DNA of 21,715 nt from an uncultured Bacillota bacterium (GCA_900321955.1 ONXX01000021.1:1-21715); one strand, 5' to 3'. Numbered from the stretch's first letter, positions 7,577 to 14,632 are shown. The notes: generated from the letters alone by a model not told the origin. Made by a program: numbers and translations.

Positions 7577-7605
7577 TTGCTTATTGATGCGTTTTATCTT
7601 AAAAT
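7577..7605 (+). promoter_or_regulatory. Probable internal promoter for tuf
   Basis: The 65-nt gap between fusA and tuf contains TTGCTT (7577-7582), 17 bp, then TAAAAT (7600-7605). The -10 matches five of six consensus bases, the -35 only three. Extra transcription of tuf relative to the rest of the str operon is well known in bacteria and would explain the site. A predicted start near 7612 leaves the AGGAGG intact. Confidence 0.5.
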
Positions 7606-7620
7606 AGTATTGTTAAATTT

Positions 7621-7638
7621 AGGAGGAATAAATTTTAG
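7621..7638 (+). promoter_or_regulatory. tuf ribosome-binding site with long spacing
   Basis: A full AGGAGG (7621-7626) precedes the tuf ATG by 12 nt (7627-7638), longer than the 5-9 nt usual here. The spacer is A/T-only apart from one G. The start is fixed by the conserved [20 protein letters not shown]. Confidence 0.7.
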
Positions 7639-8823
7639 ATGGCAAAAGAAAAGTTTGACCGTTCGTTAGAACACGTCAATATCGGTACCATCGGTCACGT
7701 TGACCATGGTAAAACAACTTTAACAGCTGCTATTACCAAGAGATTAGCAGAAAAGGGTCAGGCTGAATTCAAGGCTTACGACCAGATCGATGGTGCTCCG
7801 GAAGAAAAAGCTCGTGGTATCACTATCAATACTGCTCACGTTGAATATAAGACAAACAAGAGACACTATGCTCACGTCGACTGCCCGGGACACGCTGACT
7901 ATGTCAAGAACATGATTACCGGTGCTGCTCAGATGGATGGTGCGATCCTGGTTGTTGCTGCAACTGATGGACCGATGCCTCAGACTCGTGAACATATCCT
8001 GTTAGCTAGACAGGTCGGTGTTCCTTACATTGTTGTCTTCCTTAACAAGTGCGATATGGTCGATGATCCAGAATTAATCGACTTAGTCGAAATGGAAGTC
8101 AGAGAACTGTTAGACGAATACGGATTCGACGGTGACAACACTCCGGTTATCCGTGGTTCTGCATTAAAGGCTCTCGAAGGCGATCCTGAAGCTCAGAAGG
8201 CTATTGATGAACTGATGGATGCTTGCGACACTTACATTCCGTCTCCGGCAAGAGAAATGGATAAGCCATTCCTTATGTCAGTTGAAGACGTCTTCACAAT
8301 TTCCGGTCGTGGTACCGTTGCTACAGGTAGAGTTGAACGTGGTGTCGCTCACCTGAATGACCAGGTTGAAATCGTCGGCTTAAGAGACACAAGAACGACT
8401 GTTATTACAGGTCTTGAAATGTTCCACAAGCAGCTCGACGAGGCTGAAGCTGGTGACAACATCGGTGCTCTGCTCCGTGGTGTCAACCGTGACGAAATCG
8501 AAAGAGGTCAGGTTCTTGCAAAACCGGGTTCTGTTACTCCTCATACTCAGTTCACTGCGCAGGTTTACGTATTAACTAAGGATGAAGGCGGCAGACATAC
8601 ACCGTTCGTTGCTAACTACCGTCCGCAGTTCTATTTCCGTACAACCGATGTAACCGGTATCGTCAAGGAATTAGGCGGTGCTGAAATGGTTATGCCTGGT
8701 GACCACGTCGAAATGACTGTTGAACTGATCGCTCCAATCGCTATCGAAGAAGGAACTAAGTTCTCTATTCGTGAAGGCGGCAGAACTGTTGGTTCAGGTT
8801 CCGTTACCAAGATCATTAAATAA
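7639..8823 (+). CDS. tuf: Elongation factor Tu
   Basis: EF-Tu delivers aminoacyl-tRNA to the ribosomal A site. The 394-residue protein has G1 GHVDHGKT (19-26), G3 DCPGH (81-85) and G4 NKCD (136-139), then domain II ([14 protein letters not shown]) and domain III ending [11 protein letters not shown]. Length and motifs are complete. Codons are strongly biased to T-ending forms such as GGT, GCT and GTT. fusA next door uses more C-ending codons, consistent with very high tuf expression. Last gene of the str operon, followed by a strong terminator. Confidence 0.98.
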   Translation: MAKEKFDRSLEHVNIGTIGHVDHGKTTLTAAITKRLAEKGQAEFKAYDQIDGAPEEKARGITINTAHVEYKTNKRHYAHVDCPGHADYVKNMITGAAQMDGAILVVAATDGPMPQTREHILLARQVGVPYIVVFLNKCDMVDDPELIDLVEMEVRELLDEYGFDGDNTPVIRGSALKALEGDPEAQKAIDELMDACDTYIPSPAREMDKPFLMSVEDVFTISGRGTVATGRVERGVAHLNDQVEIVGLRDTRTTVITGLEMFHKQLDEAEAGDNIGALLRGVNRDEIERGQVLAKPGSVTPHTQFTAQVYVLTKDEGGRHTPFVANYRPQFYFRTTDVTGIVKELGGAEMVMPGDHVEMTVELIAPIAIEEGTKFSIREGGRTVGSGSVTKIIK

Positions 8824-8851
8824 TTACTAACTGATTAATTGTTTATGATAC

Positions 8852-8880
8852 AAAACCTTCCCCTAGCGGGAAGGTTTTTT
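8852..8880 (+). terminator. Rho-independent terminator of the str operon
   Basis: AAAACCTTCCC (8852-8862) pairs perfectly with GGGAAGGTTTT (8868-8878) around the 5-nt loop CTAGC, and the T-run spans 8875-8880. It lies 28 nt after the tuf stop and separates the str operon from the next gene. Confidence 0.93.
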
Positions 8881-8884
8881 GTTC

Positions 8885-8890
8885 TATAAT
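8885..8890 (+). promoter_or_regulatory. Perfect -10 box directly before the glycerophosphodiesterase gene
   Basis: TATAAT begins 5 nt after the tuf terminator T-run and ends 6 nt before the ATG at 8897. The expected transcription start therefore falls on or next to the start codon. No -35 close to consensus lies 16-18 bp upstream, since that stretch is the terminator stem. The box could be chance in an A/T-rich gap. Confidence 0.4.
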
Positions 8891-8896
8891 TGAATT

Positions 8897-9718
8897 ATGA
8901 TCATACAAATTCTTATCCTATTGATCGTGCTCTATCTGATCTGCATCTATCCGGATACTTCCAGGAAAGCGCAGATGGCACCCTATGAAAAACGTTTTAT
9001 TGCCCACCGCGGCCTCTTCAACAACAAGGACATTCCGGAAAACTCCCTGCCTGCCTTTCAAAAGGCGGTCGACAACAATTTCGGTATCGAACTGGATGTG
9101 CAGCTTACCACCGATGACCAGTTGGTCGTCTTCCACGACGCATCATTGAAACGCATGACCGGCATCGACAAGGACCTGATTGATTGTTCCTATGAAGAGT
9201 TACAACAATACAGGCTTCTGGATACCAAAGAAACCATTCCCCTCTTCTCTGAGGTCTTAAAGGTCTTAAAACCGGATACGCCGTTGGTCATTGAAATCAA
9301 ATCCGAAGGCCGTTCCATTCTAACCACACAAAAAACGGTTGCCATGATGAAGAATTATCAGGGTCTATACAATATGGAATCCTTTGATCCCAAGATCGTA
9401 CGCTATCTCAGGATGAACGAACCGCAGATCATTCGCGGTCAGTTGTCCTACAACTATCTTGGCAACAAAGATTCCTCTCTCTCCAAAGTCCTGGCCTTTA
9501 TCGCCACCTATCTCCTGTTGAATTTCTTAACCAGACCAGACTACATCGCCTATGATGTCGAAGGCTCCGATAACCTTTCTTTCCAGATTATCTCGAGACT
9601 CTTCAAGGGAGAATGCGTCGCCTGGACCGTCAAATCCAAGGAACAGTTCGAAGAAAAAAAGCACCTCTATCAGTGCTTCATCTTTGACTCTTATATTCCT
9701 GACAATAAGGATCTTTAG
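8897..9718 (+). CDS. Membrane-anchored glycerophosphodiester phosphodiesterase family protein
   Basis: This 273-residue enzyme is expected to hydrolyse glycerophosphodiesters to glycerol 3-phosphate and an alcohol. An N-terminal hydrophobic segment (residues 2-18) should anchor it in the membrane. The GDPD TIM-barrel signature follows: AHRG (36-39, catalytic His37), PENS (47-50), ELDVQLTTD (65-73, metal ligands Glu65 and Asp67) and FHDASLKRMTG with catalytic His80. The ATG at 8897 has no ribosome-binding site. An internal ATG at 8975 has AGGAAA upstream but would delete the membrane segment common in Firmicutes homologues, so the longer form is preferred. The stop overlaps the end of the convergent hydrolase frame. 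Confidence 0.87.
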   Translation: MIIQILILLIVLYLICIYPDTSRKAQMAPYEKRFIAHRGLFNNKDIPENSLPAFQKAVDNNFGIELDVQLTTDDQLVVFHDASLKRMTGIDKDLIDCSYEELQQYRLLDTKETIPLFSEVLKVLKPDTPLVIEIKSEGRSILTTQKTVAMMKNYQGLYNMESFDPKIVRYLRMNEPQIIRGQLSYNYLGNKDSSLSKVLAFIATYLLLNFLTRPDYIAYDVEGSDNLSFQIISRLFKGECVAWTVKSKEQFEEKKHLYQCFIFDSYIPDNKDL

Positions 9719-10318
9719 ACTTCCTTATTCAACAGTTCAATTAACTCTTCTTTCTTATCGGGATCATCCAGCAAGGTATGGGATCCCCCTTCCAGAAGGA
9801 AGAGTTTTTTTATTTTTGCTGGCGATCTGTTTGAAATAGGTTTCGCTCGCTTCATAAGGGATCAGTTCATCCTGTCTGGCATGAATCAGCACTACGGGAC
9901 ATTGAATCTTATGCAGATCCTTTAAACATAGATCAACCGTCTTTTTCATCTCATCGATGAATTGCTTTGGAACTATGTCCTCAGGCTCTTTCCGTTTGAC
10001 TTCTTCAAAGCGACGATAATCAAAGGCCGGAGAGATCAGAATCAGCTTTTCCACCTTATAGCGGCTTTCAAAATGACAGGCAATCAAGGCACCAAGTGAA
10101 AAGCCGATCAGAATCATCGGCTCGTCATTATATTGATCGAGAAAAGTCTGCACATTATGAAGCCACAGTTCATAAGAGGCATCTTTCCTATCGAGTTCAT
10201 AATAATCGGGACACAGGATTTCATAGCGATCGGAAAATGCTTCTTCGATCAAAGAAAACTGTCTTCCCCTTCTTTTTCCATAGCCGTGGATACAGATGAT
10301 GCGCTTACTGTTTTTCAT
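9715..10318 (-). pseudogene. Alpha/beta hydrolase, frameshifted near the 3' end
   Basis: The protein starts MKNSKRIICIHGYGKRRG. It has the nucleophile elbow GFSLG with Ser74 and the acid loop HARQDELIP with Asp150, as in small serine esterase/lipase-like hydrolases. As read, it ends at 9764 after a non-conserved tail, without the catalytic histidine. Removing one base from the A7 run (plus strand T7 at 9805-9811) restores LFLLEGGSHTLLDDPDKK with the missing His, then ELIELLNKEV and a TAA at 9715-9717. The start at 10318 lies inside the end of the upstream ccdA-tlpA gene, overlapping by 14 nt. True mutation, slippage at the homopolymer or sequencing error are all possible. The substrate is unknown. 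Confidence 0.8.
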
Positions 10319-11462
10319 ACACCTGTTTTGCGTAATCCAGTAAACCGTTGAAGCCTTCGACATTCATTGCCCCATTGGCATAACAGATAAACTTGCCATC
10401 CGGCCCAAGCACGAACGTCGTCGGATACGATGAGACGCCGCAATAGTAGAATAATAAGCCCTGATCATCGATGATGACCGGTAAAGACAGGTTCTTTTCA
10501 TTTAAATAGGCATCGATGTCTGCCTGACCGCCTGTCTCGTTGAGCGGCGACATGACGACGTAGCATTTCGCATCATTACTTTGATCAAAGGTTTCAAGAT
10601 CCGGCAGTTCCTCATTGCAATAGGTGCACCAGGTCGTAGCGAAGTTTAGCAGGACATAGTCCCCTTTTAAATCTTCCAGTTTGATCGGGTTGCCGTTTTG
10701 ATCCTTGAATTCCTGTTCGTAGATAAAGGATTCATTTTGCTGGCCTCCTTCCGCAGTAGAACTGAGTTCCTTGGCGGCAGAGATCTTGATCGAAGCCTCA
10801 CGGATCATATAGAAGCCAAAACACAATAAGACAATACCGGCGATCTTTGCCGTATAGGACATGAATTTGCGGTTCCTGGAAATGAAATTCAATATCTTAT
10901 TGGTAAATAAGCCCGTCAACAGAAACGGAATGATCAAACCCAAACCATAAAAAACGATATGCAGATAGCCTTCCGCTGAGGTTGCCGCCAGCAGCAAGGC
11001 ATTTGCCAGCATCGGGCCGATACAAGGCGACCAGCCAAGGGAAAAGACCAGGCCTAATAAATAAGCCTTGAAGACATTCATCTTCTCTGTGGCGCCTTTA
11101 AACTTCAGACGCAGCTCTTTATTCAAAACATCAATATGAATGAGCCCGCATTCGTGTAAGCCTAACAGTACCAGCAAAACACCGCCGATAATCGAAATGA
11201 CTTCATTGTAGCGGTTTAAAAAGTCCGAAAAGATATTTAAAGACAGGCCTAAGATAAAGAAGGTCGTGGCAATGCCAAGCACAAAGAAAAGTGTTGTGAA
11301 AAACACTTTTCCTGTCTTATATGTGATGTTGCCGTTTTCATCGACGCTCTTGTTTTCCCCTGCCAGATAGGACATATATAAAGGAATCATCGGCAGGACA
11401 CAAGGCGATACGAAGGAAAGCAGGCCTTCTAAAAATGTAGCACCTAAGAGTTTAAAATCCAT
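10305..11462 (-). CDS. CcdA-TlpA fusion: membrane thiol-electron carrier with thioredoxin-like domain
   Basis: A 385-residue fusion. Residues 1-225 form a CcdA/DsbD-type membrane domain with about six helices and the paired cysteines in SPCVLPMIP (Cys21) and GWSPCIGPM (Cys147), which pass electrons across the membrane. A short linker leads to a TlpA/thioredoxin-like domain (about 248-385) with the active site WCTYC (278-282) and the cis-Pro segment SYPTTFVLG. It is expected to move reducing power from cytoplasmic thioredoxin to extracellular thiols. In Firmicutes similar proteins serve methionine sulfoxide reductases or cytochrome c maturation; no such partner is visible here. The start lies 3 nt after the uppP stop. 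Confidence 0.9.
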   Translation of the reverse strand: MDFKLLGATFLEGLLSFVSPCVLPMIPLYMSYLAGENKSVDENGNITYKTGKVFFTTLFFVLGIATTFFILGLSLNIFSDFLNRYNEVISIIGGVLLVLLGLHECGLIHIDVLNKELRLKFKGATEKMNVFKAYLLGLVFSLGWSPCIGPMLANALLLAATSAEGYLHIVFYGLGLIIPFLLTGLFTNKILNFISRNRKFMSYTAKIAGIVLLCFGFYMIREASIKISAAKELSSTAEGGQQNESFIYEQEFKDQNGNPIKLEDLKGDYVLLNFATTWCTYCNEELPDLETFDQSNDAKCYVVMSPLNETGGQADIDAYLNEKNLSLPVIIDDQGLLFYYCGVSSYPTTFVLGPDGKFICYANGAMNVEGFNGLLDYAKQVYEKQ

Positions 11463-11465
11463 CGT

Positions 11466-12224
11466 TTACCTTAAGAAGATCAGAATGATGATACCCATCA
11501 AAACACGGTAAATGCCAAAGATCGTGAAGGTATTCTTTCTGATGTAGTTGAGCACGAAGCGGATCATGAATAAGGAGACCGCAAAGGCTGCCAGACAGCC
11601 CACAAGAAGGGTCATGATCTCATAGAAAGTGACCGTTGCCGAGAACTTCAGAACCTTCATTAAGCTGGCACCGAACATGACCGGAATGGCCACCTCAAAG
11701 GTGAATTCCGTAGCTGCCGGTCTGGAAATGCCCAGCAATAAAGCGGCAATGATCGTTGAACCGGAACGGGAAACGCCCGGGAAGATGGCGGCAATCAGCT
11801 GTGCAAGACCGATGATCAGTGCTTGTAAGTAAGTGATCTGTCTGGTTGAATCGATCGCAAACTTCTTGCCTTTTAATCTTGCCTCAACAACGATGAAGAT
11901 GATGCCGACCAGAATCAAGGCGATGCCGATAAAGATCATCTCATTCTTTTCGTTGATGAAGGTAAAGAGGTCTTCCAATAAGAGTTCAAACAGGATGACC
12001 GGGATGCAGGCGACGACGATCTTGAGCCAGAGGATGAACTTATCCTTCTTCACATAGGACAGAATTCCTTCGCCTAAAGGATACTTCGACTGGCCAAAAG
12101 GCCAGATCTTGTTCCAGAAGACCAACAGTAAAGCCAGTATTGCCCCTAACTGGATGACGACCTCGAAAACTTCGTAGAATTCAGGCGAAACATCAAGAGG
12201 CAAAAAGACATTCAGGATCTTCAT
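11466..12224 (-). CDS. uppP: Undecaprenyl-diphosphatase (UppP/BacA family), N-terminally truncated
   Basis: UppP removes a phosphate from undecaprenyl diphosphate, recycling the lipid carrier of cell-wall synthesis. The 252-residue product has the conserved EVVIQLGAILA (21-31), PGVSRSGST (149-157, phosphate-binding Arg) and about seven membrane helices. The usual N-terminal helix, with a (Q/E)GxxE segment and the SSTGH motif, is missing. The frame begins where that motif normally ends, with an in-frame TGA three codons upstream (codons TGA ACA CAT ATG). The nearest AGGAGG (12239-12244) is 14 nt from this ATG but 4 nt from another ATG (12232-12234) that opens a 13-codon dead-end frame. This looks like an internal deletion of the 5' end. 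Activity is doubtful. Confidence 0.82.
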   Translation of the reverse strand: MKILNVFLPLDVSPEFYEVFEVVIQLGAILALLLVFWNKIWPFGQSKYPLGEGILSYVKKDKFILWLKIVVACIPVILFELLLEDLFTFINEKNEMIFIGIALILVGIIFIVVEARLKGKKFAIDSTRQITYLQALIIGLAQLIAAIFPGVSRSGSTIIAALLLGISRPAATEFTFEVAIPVMFGASLMKVLKFSATVTFYEIMTLLVGCLAAFAVSLFMIRFVLNYIRKNTFTIFGIYRVLMGIIILIFLR

Positions 12225-12231
12225 ATGTGTT

Positions 12232-12244
12232 CATGAAACCTCCT
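12232..12244 (-). promoter_or_regulatory. Orphaned ribosome-binding site and start codon before truncated uppP
   Basis: AGGAGG (12239-12244), TTTC, then ATG (12232-12234) look like the original initiation site of uppP. Reading from this ATG gives MNTYEDPECLFAS and a stop, in the wrong frame for UppP. The site overlaps the stop codon of the preceding GTPase gene (12243-12245). Confidence 0.5.
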
Positions 12245-13175
12245 AGTTAAATGTGACGAGATCTTCCTTCGGCGCTTCCGCCTCCTTGAAAGACTTCACA
12301 TATAAAGCGGTGAACCGCATGCCGTCCGAATTCTCCATCGTACGGCCGGTACCGTGAACTGTATAGTATTTATTCTTATCGATCGCTTTTTCTGAAATGC
12401 CGACACAAGGCAAAGCGATATCGGTGATGTCATTGGCGCAGCACACCATCGCCTTTCGACCCATGATCAGGACATCCTTGGCATCCTCGACTTTTCCGGC
12501 AAAGCGGACCTTGATGGTGATATCCTTCTTGTCATACTTGTCCGGATTGTCGATCGCATCCATGAACCAGAGACCGTAGTCGATATCCGAGATATTCAAT
12601 GGTTTGGATGTATCAAACAGATCATCCTCAATCTTGTTGGACACATTGCCGTCCTTGTCTTCAAAGATCAGTTCGACATACTGGTTGATCGATTTGAGAT
12701 TGTTGCGCAGATAGCGCTTGTCGACGTTGTCTGAGCGGTTAAGGATCACCACTTCCGCATTGACCACGTGGTTGTAGAGGAACTGACGCATATTGGTCAG
12801 GTAAATGTTGAATTTCGATGCATCGATGGTCGTCAACGTCTGGGCCAGCTCCCAATCGGAAATGAAGCCGGTCTCATAGAGGATGTTGTCGTCCTCCATG
12901 CCGTTGAGTTCGATGAAGATTCTCTCGACGCCCTTGTAGTTCTTGTCGATCTCCTTTTGTTTCTCAATGGTCAGATCCTTCACGGAATCCATATAGATGA
13001 CCTGCGAATTGGAGATCTTTAAAAACTTCTCATCGTATTCTTCATCACCCTGTTCCATGCAGATGATCAAAGTCGACTCCCCTTCGTTGAAACGGGGATT
13101 ATATAAGGTCTCTTTGATGGCTCTGGTCTTGCCGGAATCCAGGAAACCGGAAAACACATAGACCGGTTTAGTCAT
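12243..13175 (-). CDS. COG0523-like (CobW/G3E) GTPase with YcgQ-like C-terminal domain
   Basis: A 310-residue protein. Residues 1-160 are a G3E-type P-loop domain: Walker A SGFLDSGKT (9-17), ICMEQGDEEYD (39-48, where canonical COG0523 proteins have their switch region), a Walker B-like IFIELNGMED and NRSD (147-150) in the place of NKxD. The family's CxCC metal motif is absent. Residues from about 218 resemble the C-terminal part of YcgQ/DUF1980 proteins, including MGRKAMVCCANDITDIALPC with Cys245, Cys246 and Cys257 as candidate metal ligands. The ATG at 13175 follows AAGGAG by 7 nt and overlaps the upstream GTPase stop by 8 nt; a longer open frame is out-of-frame reading of that gene. A metal-related role is inferred. 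Confidence 0.8.
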   Translation of the reverse strand: MTKPVYVFSGFLDSGKTRAIKETLYNPRFNEGESTLIICMEQGDEEYDEKFLKISNSQVIYMDSVKDLTIEKQKEIDKNYKGVERIFIELNGMEDDNILYETGFISDWELAQTLTTIDASKFNIYLTNMRQFLYNHVVNAEVVILNRSDNVDKRYLRNNLKSINQYVELIFEDKDGNVSNKIEDDLFDTSKPLNISDIDYGLWFMDAIDNPDKYDKKDITIKVRFAGKVEDAKDVLIMGRKAMVCCANDITDIALPCVGISEKAIDKNKYYTVHGTGRTMENSDGMRFTALYVKSFKEAEAPKEDLVTFN

Positions 13176-14163
13176 GGAAGAGCTCCTTGAAGAAGGCTTC
13201 ATCGATTTCCGTGCCGATGATTGAAACCAAGGCTTTGTCTTTCTTGGAACCTTCAAAGATGTTGAACTCATTCAGGACATAGTTGAAGTAGATCATCGTA
13301 TCATTCTGGCCTAAGACATAGCCCTTGACACGGATGATATCCTCCGGGATCTTGTATAAGATCTCCGCCAGTTCTTCCTTGCTGAAGCGGTATTCCGGTT
13401 CAAGGATCAGGTTCTTGAACGGTTCATCCTCATCGTCATCATCGTGATGATGGTGATGATGGTGATGATGTTCATGGTCATGATCGTGGTCATGGTGGTG
13501 ATGATGTTCGTGTTCATCCTCGCCCTCATCGTCGTGATGATGTTCATGTTCTTCTTCCTCATCATCAAATTCCGGAACGATATCGCCGCCGGAAACGATG
13601 ATGTTCATCACTTCTTCAATCGGCATCTCGGTAATCGGTTCTTCAACGATTTCCGCATCTTCATTGAGTTCTCTTACGATTTCCTTGGCCTTTTCAATCG
13701 TCTCTTCATCAGCGACATCGGTATGGGAAAGGATGATTGCATTGGCTGCTGCGACCTGGTCATTGAAGTATTCCTTGAAATTGATGTGATACTTGCGGCA
13801 GGTCTTGACATCGACGATGCAGATATGGGAAACGATACGGAAATCCGGATCGCCCTTGACGACGTTGATGATCTCGGAGAGCTTGCCGACACCCGATGGT
13901 TCAATCAGCAGATCGGTCACGCCCATCTCTTCGATCTCTTCCAAGGCATCTTCAAAATCACCCTGTAAGGAACAGCAGATGCAGCCGTTATTGATCTCGC
14001 GGATATTGAGTGACTTGTCGAAGAAAGCGCCGTCGACACCGACTTCGCCGAATTCGTTCTCCAGCAGCATCACTTTTTCAAATTTCTTTTCGCTTAACAG
14101 TTTCTGAATAAAGGTCGTCTTGCCGGCACCTAAGAAGCCGGAAACGATATACACATTGATCAT
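13168..14163 (-). CDS. COG0523 (CobW/ZNG1-type) metal-chaperone GTPase with His-rich loop
   Basis: COG0523 GTPases deliver metal ions, often zinc, to client proteins. The 331-residue product has Walker A GFLGAGKT (9-16), the switch segment ENEFGEVGVDG, the metal-binding GCICC (60-64), IEPSG (87-91) and a G4-like LSHTD. An acidic and histidine-rich insert (about residues 199-247, 22 histidines between 206 and 240) follows, then the C-terminal CobW domain. His-rich tracts in this family bind Zn, Ni or Co; which metal is used here cannot be read from sequence. GAGGT lies 7 nt before the ATG. Five bases separate it from the upstream PPC gene, and it overlaps the second GTPase gene by 8 nt. Confidence 0.92.
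   Translation of the reverse strand: MINVYIVSGFLGAGKTTFIQKLLSEKKFEKVMLLENEFGEVGVDGAFFDKSLNIREINNGCICCSLQGDFEDALEEIEEMGVTDLLIEPSGVGKLSEIINVVKGDPDFRIVSHICIVDVKTCRKYHINFKEYFNDQVAAANAIILSHTDVADEETIEKAKEIVRELNEDAEIVEEPITEMPIEEVMNIIVSGGDIVPEFDDEEEEHEHHHDDEGEDEHEHHHHHDHDHDHEHHHHHHHHHDDDDEDEPFKNLILEPEYRFSKEELAEILYKIPEDIIRVKGYVLGQNDTMIYFNYVLNEFNIFEGSKKDKALVSIIGTEIDEAFFKELFHD
13444..13548 (-). repeat. Low-complexity CAT/CAC/GAC tract coding the His-rich loop
   Basis: Near-repetitive His/Asp/Glu codons encode residues 206-240 of the COG0523 GTPase, including nine consecutive histidine codons at 13444-13470. CAT and CAC alternate, giving imperfect short tandem repeats that could expand or shrink by slippage in steps of whole codons without breaking the frame. 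Confidence 0.75.
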
Positions 14164-14168
14164 AATAA

Positions 14169-14567
14169 TTACCTCACCTTCTCAAATACTATTTCATCGT
14201 AGCCGGTTTCTTCATCGAAAACCCGGCTTGCCGTGTATTGTTCCAACACGCCCAAGACCAATTCGCAGGTGGTATTGACCAGGCAGCCGTTTTTTAGATG
14301 ACCGCCATAGACCTTGCCCTTTTCATCGGCCAGGCTGATGTGGATGTGGCTTTTTCCTGCTGCAATCGTTCCCGTCAAAGAAACGATCTCCAGATCCTCC
14401 TTGAATTCCAGCACTTCCGTTGCGCCGGCCAGGCGGATCTGCGCTTCGTACAAGCAGCCCACTCCTGAAAGGATGACCGCACAGCCGACTTCGTTTTTAA
14501 GGCAGATCTCTTCGATCGACGCCTTTAAATCAGCGCCTTTTTTAAGTCTTACGGCCAATTCTTTCAT
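14169..14567 (-). CDS. PPC/DUF296 domain protein
   Basis: A 132-residue single-domain protein of the PPC (DUF296) family, small trimeric proteins with a metal site. Seen here are the family segments ILSGVGCLYEAQIRLAG, EIVSLTGTIAAG, SHIHISLADEKG and YGGHLKNGCLVNTTCELVL. His74, His76 and His90 are the expected metal ligands. Bacterial members have no settled function; plant relatives are fused to AT-hook DNA-binding parts. Here it is the first gene of an operon leading into two metal-chaperone GTPases, suggesting a role as metal carrier or sensor (inference). No strong ribosome-binding site is visible before the ATG. Confidence 0.87.
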   Translation of the reverse strand: MKELAVRLKKGADLKASIEEICLKNEVGCAVILSGVGCLYEAQIRLAGATEVLEFKEDLEIVSLTGTIAAGKSHIHISLADEKGKVYGGHLKNGCLVNTTCELVLGVLEQYTASRVFDEETGYDEIVFEKVR

Positions 14568-14574
14568 AACCTAT

Positions 14575-14604
14575 ATTTTACCATTTCTGTAAAGACTCTG
14601 ATAA
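14575..14604 (-). promoter_or_regulatory. Possible promoter of the PPC-GTPase operon
   Basis: On the minus strand TTATCA (14599-14604, four of six -35 bases), an 18-bp spacer and TAAAAT (14575-14580, five of six -10 bases). Only 7 nt separate the -10 from the ATG of the PPC gene, so a transcript from it would have almost no leader. Confidence 0.4.
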
Positions 14605-14632
14605 GCAAAATACAACGCTCCTCTTTCTGCTT

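Noticed and set aside
9700..9725. A bidirectional terminator between the convergent genes
   Set aside because: The two stop codons overlap (9715-9718) and no stem-loop with a T-run is visible nearby.
9552..9839. A 95-codon plus-strand frame across the end of the phosphodiesterase gene
   Set aside because: An out-of-frame shadow; Ser-rich, with no features of a real protein.
13176..13271. A 32-codon N-terminal extension of the second GTPase
   Set aside because: It reads the preceding GTPase gene out of frame; a good ribosome-binding site precedes the ATG at 13175.
13444..13968. A 174-codon open frame antisense to the His-rich GTPase
   Set aside because: Its Met/Val-rich start is the mirror of His/Asp codons; no ribosome-binding site and no family features.
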